Part shown: positions 23,137 to 34,400 of the stretch, one piece after another
Layout: each line of letters opens with the position of its first letter
Numbering within the stretch: position 1 is the stretch's first letter
Assembly: GCA_012184525.1 (NCBI GenBank)
Contig: WOFQ01000012.1
Location: forward strand, 248,001-312,000
DNA length: 64,000 bases
Origin: Xenoacremonium recifei
Lineage: Eukaryota; Ascomycota; Sordariomycetes; Hypocreales; Nectriaceae
Direction of reading: 5' to 3'
The notes under the pieces: generated by a model
What the model was told of the DNA's origin: nothing
The model's database searches: none
What the model saw: the letters and a program-made list of their open reading frames with translations, nothing else
Made by a program: the position numbers and the translations under genes

Positions 23137-24671
23137 TCATTTCCTCCACCACCACTTCTGTCTCAACTTCGTTGCCTTGTCGAGACTCCGCCTGTCGATA
23201 GTATCTATAGCAATACTGCACGTCTCAATAACTACTCCTGCCCGACGAAGCAGCCTTTCGTATATCAACTCTAGGTCCTTTCCGGCATCTGCAAGCGTAT
23301 CGATTGTGTCAGAAGCAGCACTTTGACGATGCCAGACGCGTCTCTGAATTGTCGCGACATCAGCCCTATTCTCCCCGAAGACATTCTGTGCCGTCACAAT
23401 GTCTGGGAGGATGCCGAGGAATTGAAGTTCTGAGGTTGCATGGAGCCGGAATATCTCCTGTATGCTCACGAACGGCTACGTGCCCGCGTTTTGGCGGTCG
23501 ATCACTAGAAGAATGTCCTCGGGCAGGTAACTGAGGGGATTGCTGGAAGGGGCGCGCGCGTTGGCGGTGTCCTTGGGTCCGGTGGCTGGTTTACAACTCG
23601 CCTGAACAAGCCCCAAGATACTCTCGTTGTTCATATCGATCGGCAGCGACAAGAAACCCGGGTGTTTGCCGATATCCTTGACCATCTTCCATGGTTGTAG
23701 CTCCATCCGCGTCAGATCACGGCCGTAGTCAGTCCAGACAAGTACTGTCCAAGAACCATTCGCGTGATCCTCGAGCAGCTACATTGAAACCATGTGCTCG
23801 GTCGCAAAGTATTCCCTATCGAGGAGGTGGAAGTCGCGGAGAGTTGTATCGGCCTCGGTCGACGATGTTCCTTTGGCTTGTCCCCTCAAGAACTTTGCCA
23901 TTTCTTCGCTGAGCGTGTCCTGGACAGACCGAATCTCATCAGGCATCATGGATGATATTCCGACACTCGTAAAGGTCAAGTGTACCGGCGTATTGTTGCT
24001 AGAGGCAAGAGGCAGGCGGCCGGCCGAGGAACTCGTCGTGATCCGTCTTCTGTCGGGGGCAGTGCTGTCTGAGGAAGTGGTATTCGAGTCTTAGTTTGGC
24101 AGCGATGCTCTAGAGCCGTTTTGAGGTTGGGAATCCGCGCAAGAAGACGACTGTATTTGCCGAGCAGGGTAGAGCATCCCATTGTCGTTCGAACTCGCCG
24201 GTTGACTCCCACGTATGCCGAGTCCACTCCCCTTGGGCTTAGACGAAAGAGTGGGCGACGACGAAGGGTCTAGCCCCTTTTTCCTGTATGCTCCTTCGGG
24301 CTTCAGAAATATCGAGAGTGGTTCGTACGGATCTGGTCTGTACAGACCGGCCGACGGAGATGTGTCAATGAAGGAGCGCAAGAGAGTCATATATTCCTCA
24401 GGATCTGCGTCTTAATCGAGGAAATTGTCAGTCACGCATGTGCCCTGATGCGTTAGGACGGGGTCAGTGACATACTTGGTCGAGTTGGGGCGGTCATCTG
24501 GGCGGGATCCTGGAGTTGGCTTGAAATCTCGATGCTTTGAGGGATTGAAGTGTCTCCAGAACTCAGGCCTACCACATGAAATAGAAGGCCTACGGCAATG
24601 TGCCAAGACAGACAAGCACTCTTCGGGTCTAGCACGGGAAGATTATTGATCTCCTACTTACCACGATTCAT
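23137..24671 (-). pseudogene. CorA-like pseudogene (paralogue 3)
   Basis: Translating the minus strand piecewise recovers the same protein as the two neighbours: FVVAHSF, GEFERQWDALP, NTVVFLRGFPTSKRL, AKLRLEYHFLRQH, HLTFTSVG, EHMVSM, WTVLVWTDYG, NPLSYLPEDILLVIDRQNAG, SIQEIFRLHATSELQFLGIL and the basic end RQKWWWRK. The pieces are separated by several in-frame stops (near 23478, 23779, 24112 and 24238) and at least one frame change near 24000. The tiny first exon (24671..24662, ten bases followed by GTAAGTAGGAGA) is nearly identical to that of paralogue 1. Like paralogue 1 it ends before the membrane helices, so truncation probably preceded the duplication. The two stops I compared with the paralogues are not simple C-to-T changes, so RIP is not the evident cause. 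Confidence 0.82.
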
Positions 24672-25614
24672 GGCTGATGTGCCTCATAGGCTGATGGAGT
24701 CTCGAAGGTAGTATCTAGAGCCCATGGGCTTGAAAGTTGGCAGGAAGAAGACTGTGTGCCGAAATTAAGTAGGCTCAGGGGAGTACCCTTTAACGAGCAT
24801 CAGAGTCTTGTGATTGCCTTTGTGCATGCGAGATATTACTGTTGATGGGCCAAGTGATCCAGGTGGCGCCTAGGTCTCATTCCGATCTTGCGACTGGGGA
24901 CTGCAGCCACACTTGCTTCAAGCCCGATCACGCAACACGGGACGCACCAGAAAAATCCAGGTTTCAGCATCATTTGATGGCTTAAGCCTTCAAAAAGAGC
25001 AAAAAGAGGCGACCAGAAGTCGCTCAACTCTCGGACTCTGATGCTCTGCAAGCAAGACGCACTGACCGATCTGCGACGGGATCGGTACAACGGTCTCGGG
25101 AGCAGAGTTTGCTCATGATCCCGGTTCTTTCGAGACAAGAGATATCCGGATGACGCAATGAAATCTCGCGCAAGAGTCTTTGCACACTCCCCCACGAAGC
25201 ACTACCATGAGGCCAATCACGCGGTACGACCTATGATAGGCTTACTACCCCTGAGCTCGGTGAGGGGACGCCTTGCAGCTTTTCGTTTCTGAACGGCGCA
25301 ATTTGCGTGGCAAACGCTGGTCGGGGAACACAACCCTGTTAGCTTACAAACACTGTTTGTTGTGTGTCCTCAGGGACAAGCCCCCGCGTTTGGGTAGGTA
25401 GGTTGAGGGTCGGATCGGCAGCCCTCACAACCTCAGGCCAAGACGGGATGAAATATCACATCGCAACTTGAAATACTTAAAAAACATAGATGACAGACAT
25501 ACGTATGCGCAAAGATCCTAAGGACACGAAAAAAGACCCTTGATGTTTTCTTGCCAGCTCGTCTCGTTCCAGTGTTGCTAATCCCACGGTCCTCCAAGGC
25601 AAACCCCCCTGCTG
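24672..25614. other. Intergenic, contains diverged copy of the paralogue-1 upstream region
   Basis: No supported gene. The stretch at about 24850-24950 (GGTGGCGC, GACTGCAGCCAC-like, CACGCAACA) is similar in order to 19680-19770 upstream of CorA-like paralogue 1. The right end is the 3' flank of the NLR-like gene. Confidence 0.45.
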
Positions 25615-28219
25615 CTAGCGGTAGAGGTAGAAGACGAGCTTGTCCCAATCAGCGTCCTTCAGCTCCGTCTCTGGGCGGTCATCCTCAGGATCCAGCTCGC
25701 GTCGCAGGGACATGGCCCGCTCGAGCAGCGCCTTCGCTTCATCTTGTCGGTCCTGCTCACCGCCAGCCAACAGGACGCGGCCAAGCTTCCAGCTGGCGCG
25801 GGCTGCCTCAGGCCGATACCAGGGGGCGGAGCCAGCAAAAGCAATGCATCGCCGCAGCAATTCGCTGTCACCCATGCCGTTAGCACCAATACTGCAGATC
25901 AGTAGGCAGGGAGAGGGTGAGGGGGGGAGAGGAGGGGAGGACTCACGCTGCAGTCCAGAATTGGAAGTGGCTGAAATGGTCTACAGCAAGGCGATAGCAG
26001 GCCTTGATGGTCCACCGGGAGTCGTCTTCTACGTCGTTCTTCAGCGCCGCCACAGCTCGCTTGTTGAAGCTGTAAGCCTCTTCGTAAGAGCCGTGGAGGT
26101 AGTGGAGCACACCAAGGGTGCTCAGGATGAGACCAGAGCTGGCGATGACTTAGGATTACGCTCCAGTGAACGGTTCGCAAAGCATGATACTCACCCGAAA
26201 CTCCTCTGAACTTTCACATCTATATATCTCTCCTCCTCAGCCAACAAGGGCTCCAACATTTCCAATGCGTCAGCGACCTTACCTCCATGGGCTTTTATCA
26301 GAGCCAGATGCATCCAAGGGAAGGGGTCATCATTTGTGTCCGCCACTTTGGCTTGGAGTCTCCAGGCCTTGTCCAAAGATCTAGTAGCGTCCGCATCCCT
26401 ACCGGCCCTCATAAGAGCGATGCCGTAGTCGGTATGTGCATGGACAAGAGTTTCCTGGTCTTCCCGTCGGCCGTACTTTGCGACGCGCTCAATAAGTCGA
26501 TCGACACATTGCTTACCGCATTGGACGGACAGCTCCGTGTCTGCCTTCGTCTCCATGTGGGCAGCGATGATGCTCTGGTATCGGTAGCTCTCGGTGAGAA
26601 GCTTGTCAAAGACATCTCTGTCCCCCCTGTCCTCACTAGCGTGGATAACCTGCAGCGACAGAGCCACGTAGGCTGCGCCGTCGCGTAGGCTGTCGCCTCT
26701 GGGCTGAAGGAGAGCATGCCTGTATCGTACTGGGTTAGTGTCTGACGGCAACAAGCGCAGTCGTCTGATGAGGAAGACTTACCGGGCTGCCTCAATGAAC
26801 ACACGAGCAACTGGCACCTCGGGTCTCACTACAGCGATCGTCTGGTCCTCTAGAATGCGCTTCAGGGATGCAACATGGCGTAGAAGCTCCCTCACTAGGT
26901 TTACGTCTTCGGCACTTCTGGTCCCTCGGGTCGGCCATGCTGCGAAGACTAGCGCAGCGGCTGCATCGAATAATCCCTTTCGGCCTTCCCAGCCAACGCG
27001 AATGCTGAGCTTGTAGACGAAAGGGTTTAGTTTCACGGTGCCTTGATCAATGTCCCAGGAAATGATCGAGTGTTCCGCCATGGCCCTGAGCTTGTCAACA
27101 AGCTCTATCTCGCCTTTCGGATAGCCCTTAACCTTGACATCACCCGCACCGGCGAACAAGGTATATTCGGAGACGGCATCTGGACCAAGGATGGTGAGCA
27201 CCACGCCAAGGGCATGCCCCATGTGACGACAGATTAGTTCCATAAGGCCAACACGCCATAGTCCAGAATTCAAGCTTTGAAAGGGGCTTTCATAGGCCTG
27301 ACCGTCGATATAATGGACCGGATTGTCGATTTCAATCGCCTGACCGTCGACCATGAACCGTTTGTTGAAAGTCTCGAGCCGGAAACCCCAACTGGCGATA
27401 AACTGTCCAATTTCGACCATTGCCGTCGGCGAACACCCGAATTTCTCTGCAAGATGCATGCATTTCTGGAGGCTGTCCTTCTCTTCTCGTCTCCTTGACG
27501 TGGTCTGGAGCAGGCAAGCGGCCTCGGCAATTGGCATCGGGGGGACTTCAATAAGAACAGCCTGACGGACAAACCACTCGCTCATCAGCGCCGAGCTGTA
27601 GTCGGTTGTTATCAGGATAAACCCTTGAATGCTCCTTGGAACGTAGTAGAGCGAGTCATCTGGTTTCCCGATGCGATCCAGAACCAACAGGTAGTTGATC
27701 TTGCCGGCCTTTTCGGCTGTCTCGGGGCCAGGAAGGACTGGGTTGGCAAGCCATTTTTTCGTGATTTTCATAATTTCCCCTGTTCTATTCATTATAGAAG
27801 GCTTCTTATCAAGCCCCATTCCATTAATTATCATTTCTCTGAAGTTCCCGCGACGATCCCAGCATATGAAGTCGAATTGATTCTTGCGTCGATGCACAAA
27901 CTCTGTCGCAATCTCCGTCTTCCCGCTTCCTGAAATCCCATGGAGCACAGCAATCCTCGGTCCCGTGGAGTTGCCTGGTAGAATAAACTCATCGGAGACG
28001 TTGAAGAATATCTTCCCGGCCGTGAAAAGTCGGGTTGCGCTCCACCTCAAGCAAATGAAGTGGGAGGGTAGGCCTGGGGTTTGGAGGGTCCATCGGCGAG
28101 GTCATTGATACGGAGGGATCCTCTGGAGGTGACGATTCTAGAATTGACGAGACGCCATCAGTAGGAATATTCTCGAATCAAAATCTGGGGAAGAGCATGT
28201 TGTACTCACGGTTCTCCAT
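25615..28219 (-). CDS. NB-ARC/TPR NLR-like STAND NTPase, frame-disrupted before the P-loop
   Basis: Modelled exons are 28219..28210, 28137..26783, 26719..26195, 26138..25947 and 25891..25615, about 786 codons plus one extra base. The family-like start of the NB-ARC region, LEVERNPTFHGREDILQRL (GREDxL motif), is in one frame. DEFILPGNS and P-loop HGISGSGKTE are in the next, with a stop at 27991..27989. One surplus base at 27994-27995 explains this. Downstream everything is intact: Walker B-like LLVLD, ILITTD, the GLPL-like FGCSPTAMVEIGQF, the winged-helix end LNPFVYKL, then TPR-like helices over three exons. Using the acceptor at 28075/28074 instead would give an open frame that loses the GRE motif. 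STAND proteins of this type act as oligomerising sensors in fungal non-self recognition. Here function is doubtful: pseudogene, sequencing error or splice-rescued protein. Confidence 0.72.
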
Positions 28220-28238
28220 GAATGGCGATGAATGAAGT

Positions 28239-29188
28239 CTACGGACTCTGCGAAGCGTGTTGTCGACCTACACCTTCTCTCATGTGTGGGAAAAAATCGA
28301 GGGCCTCGTGTGAGAAAAAATCGAGGGCCTTGTGTGGGAAAAAATCGAGGACCTTGCGTACCTGATCCTGTCCTGGTTTGCTGAGCTGGGCGATGTCGAA
28401 ATAATTCGCATGGGTGAATTTGGCATGAAGTACAGCCTCGTAATCAAAGTCGATTTTATAGGGAAGCTATGTGGCGTTTAGGTTCAACGTACAATCACAA
28501 GACAAAGAAAGACCTCAAGTCAGACTGTGACGTACCTCGTTGTCACCGAAAACGGACAGTACCTGTAGCTTCCCATCATTGTGCTGCTGTCTCAGGGAGG
28601 ACCCGAATTTTTCCAATTCGGGCCACTGTTCATTCGCGATCTCGATACTGCCCTTGCAGTGAGATAAATGGCAATCTTCGAGCATGGACGTCAACCGTTC
28701 CCAGGTACCAGGGTACGTTTCTGTTGTTATGTGCGGCGACCCTAGGAAGATCATGGCATTCAATACTTTCAGAAAAGCCGGATTGTCTAGAAAGACGTAT
28801 TTGAGGATCATCCCTCCAAAGCCGTTACAGACGAACTTGAGTGGCGCATCTGATTGCTAGATCCAGGTTCATACGTCAGTCTTCGGATAGCGTCTGCCAC
28901 AGAGAATAGATCTTTCACGTACCTGTTCCTGAACGAGATCCAGCAACTCTTCCCCCCGTGTCATCAATTGTGACCAGATGTGAGGGTCATTCTTGATGTC
29001 ATAAAGGAGTGCATAAACCTGCGTCCCGGCTGGTGAAAGTGACTTCACCCAGGCGTAATCCACCTCAACCTCTTTTTTTCCCCACCCACGCTTTCTGGCT
29101 TGCGGGATGACTACCACCCTTCCTGAAAGTCAATACCGGTCAATAGTCAGGGGCTTGTGCTCATACCGGGTAGCATTGCTTGGAACAT
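28239..29188 (-). CDS. Degenerate alpha/beta-hydrolase (SesB-like) module preceding the NLR
   Basis: Exons 29188..29167, 29122..28923, 28856..28536 and 28466..28239 give 256 aa with consistent phase. The content resembles the lipase-like N-terminal domain of fungal NLRs: VEVDYAWVKSL, YALLYDIKNDPHIW, LLDLVQEQ, KFVCNGFGGMILKYV, AMIFLGSPH, and the closing YFDIAQLSKPGQDQVRKVL. The nucleophile elbow reads N-G-F-G-G where active members have H-S-x-G-G, so the catalytic serine is absent. The C-terminus has three eight-residue repeats (LDFFPH-type). The stop lies about 20 bases before the NLR start codon. A donor after GAAG at 28270 would instead splice in phase to the NLR acceptor at 28138, making one hydrolase-NB-ARC-TPR protein. 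The first intron is only 44 nt, so the short first exon is the least certain part. Confidence 0.62.
28284..28355 (-). repeat. 24-bp x 3 in-frame minisatellite
   Basis: Three consecutive 24-base units share the core GAAAAAATCGAGG and differ at a few positions. On the minus strand they encode repeats of (K/E)(A/V)LDFF(P/S)H in the hydrolase-like protein. The unit length is a multiple of three, so copy number can vary without shifting the frame. Confidence 0.9.
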
Positions 29189-31420
29189 CCTGGTCCTCCT
29201 CAAAGAGCCGTGTAAGCGTGGTTGCTTTGGCTTTGTGCTGGAACTTCTTCATCAGCGAAGGCATCTTCATCGGCGAAGGCATCTTCATCGGCGAAGGCAT
29301 CTTCATCGGCGAAGGCTTGGGAAGAAAAATGACAAAGAAACGCACACGAAGACTTCCTTTCGGCCAGCGAAAGAGGAAGTGATTGATGTGTAGATAGAAA
29401 GATCCGCGCAAGACGAAAGTAGATCGCTGGGTAGTCAAGGAGCATTTATGTCCTCCGGCCAGCATGCTCTTGTCGTCTAAGCGACGTTCGCCGCACCTTG
29501 ACAATCTCCTCTCATCATCACAGGGGCTGCCATGATCCACGCCGACCTGATACCTCCCATCAACATAGCCTCGCGCCAGAGTCTCGCATCGTCTCGCCCG
29601 GCCGCGAAGCTCGACCGCCACAAGCCCACGATTGGCAGAGAGAGTCGGCAAGGCTGGCCGGAGATGGACAGAGCGCTCTTAGCAGCTCTTCTTCGTTTCA
29701 GGCTGCTGGGATAGTTCGCCTCCATGGTGGGTGAGGTGTATGGCCTGAGTGTTCCGGGCGGGTAGACGGGACCGCTCGATGCTCGCCGGAGGACGGTGAC
29801 CACTCTGGATGACATTCTGACCGTTTCGTTGAGCGCTAGACGCATTTGCCAAGGCTACCGCTGCCCATGACAGGCGGGGCGCAAGACGCCTTGTCGTTCG
29901 TGTTTCTAAATGTGTCGTCCATGAATGCAGACAGCAAGATACGCGCTAGGCATGGGTCAGCTTGTAGAGGGTGGTGGCCCAGGCGAAACTCACTTCAAGC
30001 CTTGCGGGCGTCGGTTTCCAGAAAGCTAGCAACTGAGTTCAAGGGAGAGAGCGCCGCGGAATGTGCAAAGGGCAGATGGGCGTGGTGCGCGTGGCTGCAA
30101 TACGGCGTCGCGAGCAGGATGTTGTGTTGAAGAAACAAAGCAGTACGGGCCTGGCGCTAGGGCTGAGCTTCAGCCTCACCTTGGGTGTCATCACAGGCCT
30201 GGACGCTAGAACATTTGGGTGGCGATCTAGGCTGGGCCAGCCCGTGCACGAACCCCTGGCCGCGTGGGAAAACCGTCATGCGTCACCCCGCCAAACAAGG
30301 GGGAGAGATCATCGTCAGCGCTTCCAGTGAGTTGCGATGCAAGGGAGGCCGCTCGAAAAGCCCGTTGCGGCGCGAGAAGCCGGATCCAGACATCAATCTC
30401 GTTGCCTCTCTTTGTCCGTGAAGCCGCCATCGAGCACATCGCTGCGTAATCAGGGTGGGAAAAGGCGTCTGGACTCTCCCTGGTCATTTCCAGCGCTTCC
30501 CCCCCCCCTACCCCTGTTCACGCTAGCCAGTTGCTGGGAGTGGTCAGAAGCCAACCTGCCCCTCCTCAAGCCGGACACAAAGAAAGTCAGTCAATGCTGG
30601 CATCCCAGCCAAGTTCAGCTGTTTCGTCGGCGGCAGAGGGAGCCGACTGAAGGGCCCTTCAATATCGTAGGATGTCGGATGTCTTGCTTGGTCCAGAGTG
30701 AGGTTTGAACAAGGAGGAGGCGACGTTTGAACAGAAGAGATTGATACAGCACGATGACATAAATCTCCGAACACCCTAAGCTACTTCCGACTTAGGCTAA
30801 CTTCACCACCATGTTGAAATATGAACCTAATCAATCGTATCCTCCATGTAAATGGAGAAAAAACGCATCCAGTGCCCCAAATATGGCCTCAATATATACA
30901 ACAAATGATACTATGAATTTTTTCCAATTTTCTGCATTCAGTGTCGTGATTTATTATCCCATGGTGCTGTTGACGATGCGCGGGGTAATGGCGGGGAAGC
31001 CAGTGATGCATCCACTGCCACCATAATGACAACGACTGCGAGACAAGACCTACTGAACTCGTCCCCGTCATGATAGCCAAATTATCTCAACTATTAAGCC
31101 GCCTATTTTTGTAGAGATCACGTAGATACCAATTTCAGGTCACCATTCCACAGGTCTAAGAGCCCGGTCCATCTAAAAAGAAACCGGTTTAGGGTATCTT
31201 TCATCTGCCACTTCAACTCCTGTCTGGCGAACAGAACATCATGCCTACATCCAACACCCAAAGGCTCTGCGAAACCAATTCCAGAGCGTTTCCACGTCAT
31301 ACAATCCCCTAAAGATCACCAAACACTTTCTCAGAGAAGAACACGCCAAAGTCTCGCACTCCCATCCACGCAAGCTGCAGGAGAAAAAAAACCCCTATTC
31401 CCCAGCCAGCTCCACAACAA
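29189..31420. other. Intergenic, no supported gene apart from the 18-bp repeat
   Basis: A 2.2-kb spacer between the hydrolase/NLR unit and the 3' end of the RdRP gene. Short antisense open frames have no domain content. There is a C homopolymer at about 30500 and an AT-rich patch at about 30800-31000. Confidence 0.45.
29255..29316. repeat. 18-bp tandem repeat, about 3.4 copies
   Basis: The unit is GCGAAGGCATCTTCATCG, with three full copies (first slightly diverged on its left edge) plus eight bases. It lies about 70 bases upstream of the chosen hydrolase-like start, so it is probably in the promoter or leader. Confidence 0.9.
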
Positions 31421-34400
31421 TCACGCATCATCAACCTCCATCCCATAGTCATCAAACTCCATCACCTCCTCAACAGCCGCAGCGCTTTCCGTATCCTGTC
31501 CAACAGCTCGCCACGCGGCACGACTCATAACCCGCTTGTTGTCGGGTTTGAGGATCGTCCACATCTCTGCCGTCACCGCAATCGCGCCTCCCTCCCCTCC
31601 TCTGCAGGATGCCATCGCCTTCATCCAGACCAGTTGTCGGCCTGCAAGCTTCCAGACAACATTTGGTAGCTTGTTGTAATACAACCTGAACATCGTCGAG
31701 GCCTTGAGAAGCGACCATTTGCTCAGACCTGGATCGCCGTTCCAAGGATCAAGAAGGTTGCTTATCATCTTGGAGCCCATGAGTTTCTCCGGAGGCTTGA
31801 TATCCAACCACCTCTGATGCAAGTCTTTGACCTTTCTCTGGTAATCAGACTCCACACTGTCGGATGCCTTAGGGAGCATCGTTCTCCGCCAAGCTTCGCT
31901 GAGAGTGTCGATGTCCCTCCGCAACTGCGTCATCGTCTGCTTCACCGACCTCGAGGTCTTGGCCAACTCCTCAAACTCATTGTAAAGATGTTTCAGATCC
32001 TCATCCCAGTGGTTCGTTCCGGGATCGTTCAGGAACTTCGAAAAAGCCTCCAAGGCGTCTTCGATAGTTGCGATCGCCACCTCGAACTTGAGGTAGTCCA
32101 GGACATGTATTTCCCGGTTGGGTCGGACATACCTGTTCCGTGAGCTGCGGTCATTCTCGTATTCTAGTTCTTTATACTTCATCATGTAATCGCTTTTGAG
32201 ACGCGTGAAGTCATCCCAAGTGAAGACATAGCCTTGTTTAGCTTGGTCGACAAGGAGCCCGACCAATGTGCTAAGCACAACAGCATTAGGGCTAGCAACC
32301 GAGTTTTCGAGGTAGCAGAGCTTTTCCTTGAACTTGGTGCAGATTCCCAGCATATTCTGCTGCATACTGAACGAAAAAGCTCTGCGCATAAACACGTTGC
32401 AAGCCGAGTCGAGGTTTGGGCTCTGTTGAAGGACTGATTCGAACGCCGTACCGTCTTTCCGAAGGTAACCCTGCTGTACCAAGTCGGGCATGTCGGGAAG
32501 TTTAGAGTTGCTGAAATTTTGCACAATTTTTGTATCCCAGCAAATCCACGCACGATCGCCATCGTAGTCACCGCCAGACAGAAGATCCGCCAGCGGTGTT
32601 TGTCCCTTTGAGGAAAAGACGATAACATCCTTTAGCCGTTTCAAACTCGGTTTGAAGACGGCCTTCACCTTTTGGATATCGCTGGCGAAATGAGCAGGAT
32701 TTCGCGCCACGAGAACGTCCACATCATCGAGAATAATTTCGGATTCCCCATCCGTCTGGAATTTGTTGGAAAAGCCAAGATGAACCTCGCCTTCTTCCAA
32801 GATGCCAGTGAAGTCAATAACCATGAATGCGATTGTGGATCGGGGGACCTTCACATTCACCTTGCTCTTTAAGAGATTGGCCTGCTTCTCCCGCATCTTC
32901 CATACCAAGTCCTTCAAGAAGGTGTTCCGGTTTGGCTCGAACCCGGCGTCGAGTAGGAGGCATATAGCATCTTCATCACGGTCTGGTAGCCCACCTAAGA
33001 AAGGCACGTAGTCATCATACATGCGCTGTCCAGATGTGAAACCAGATCTGTGCATCCATGCTCTAAAATCCATTGGGTGGTTCATTGCGACCGATTGACC
33101 CTCAATGTCCGCCCTCAAACCATCTCTTAGATGATCGGCAATAGCTTGTCGCATCAGTCCCTTGTCATTGGCTTGGGCTTCAAGGATAGGAATGAGCTGT
33201 TGATTCAAGTATCCGGTCCTGAGTTCCTTTGGCCAATCCTTCACCTCAAAAGTCCTATGGTGGACATCCTGAAAATCGCATTCCCATTTTCGCTGAGACG
33301 GATAAGTCTCGATCCAGAAGTTCTCATCAAGGCCATCGTCATTGGTATCAATAATCCACATGCCTTTTGCAGAACCTAGACGGCCTTGGTAGGCGCAAGG
33401 AACGTCGTCAAGTCCAAGATGCTCTGCAACCTTTCTGGCGAAACTTCGGGACATGCGACCGATCCCATCATTCATTACCTTGTGAGATCCCAAATCCTTC
33501 GCTCGATTGTGAATCTGATTTCGCTCCAGGGTGAGAGTAGATTGGGTCTTACTGAGGCCTATTCTCCTGTTGTCAGTGACGTCGGCTTGGTGTAACTTGA
33601 GGGGGCTTACTGATGGCAAGACGAGAAAATAGCTTATGAAGAGGCTGGCTGGCATTCGTCCTGATTGACAATGCCCATGTCAGAAGATCACACATCCTCA
33701 ACTTCATTCTGCGCTCCAGCTTCCGCGCGTCCTCTTGGGCGGGGATTTGAGCCAAGACTTGGGGTGCTCGAAAGCTATTGCCATCCACAGCGAACATATG
33801 CACTCTGGTAAGATGAGGTTTCTTCTTGTTATCATGCATAGATGCACTATTGGCTCCCTTCCTCGAACTATTCTTGACGGCACTATTGAAGAGGGCCGAC
33901 CAGGTACGTCCGACAAAGTAATGGTGGTTGCCACAAAGCCAATCAAGAATTACCTCGACACCTTTGTCATCGTTCTTAATTTCCTCCGGTACATCCTGTG
34001 AGGTCAATGAGGGAACAAGGAGCTCCAGGAACCGGTCAGGACCGAATCTTCTTCCAAGTCGATGACCCAGCTCAAGACGAGGCGGCAACATTTCGAGGGA
34101 AAATAATCGGTCACTTGACTGAGAGTTGAAGACTAGCTCCGCCGAGAGAACGACTGCCCTCCCATGGGCCTGGAACGAATCCAACCCAGCAATCCATGCT
34201 GTCGAGCCACAAGCTTGAGGTAAGCCCTTGCCTACGAACAATGGATGACAAGCGATCTGGCCCCTGAATTTTGTTTGGTCGTGCCAGACGTCACCTGGTT
34301 CGTATGGAACATCCCAATTACTTAGATTGACGCCGCAATGATTGGCAGCACGAGTCAACTCCCAAGTAATAATGATCGGAGCGTCGTTCATTTGGGGAAT

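Noticed and set aside
28284..28355. Direct repeats as a CRISPR-like array
   Set aside because: The units are contiguous without spacers and in a eukaryotic gene; this is a minisatellite.
29130..29651. Open frame translating the 18-bp repeat as MKMPSP units
   Set aside because: The frame does not join in phase to the hydrolase exons; the start at 29188 does. Treated as leader or promoter repeat.
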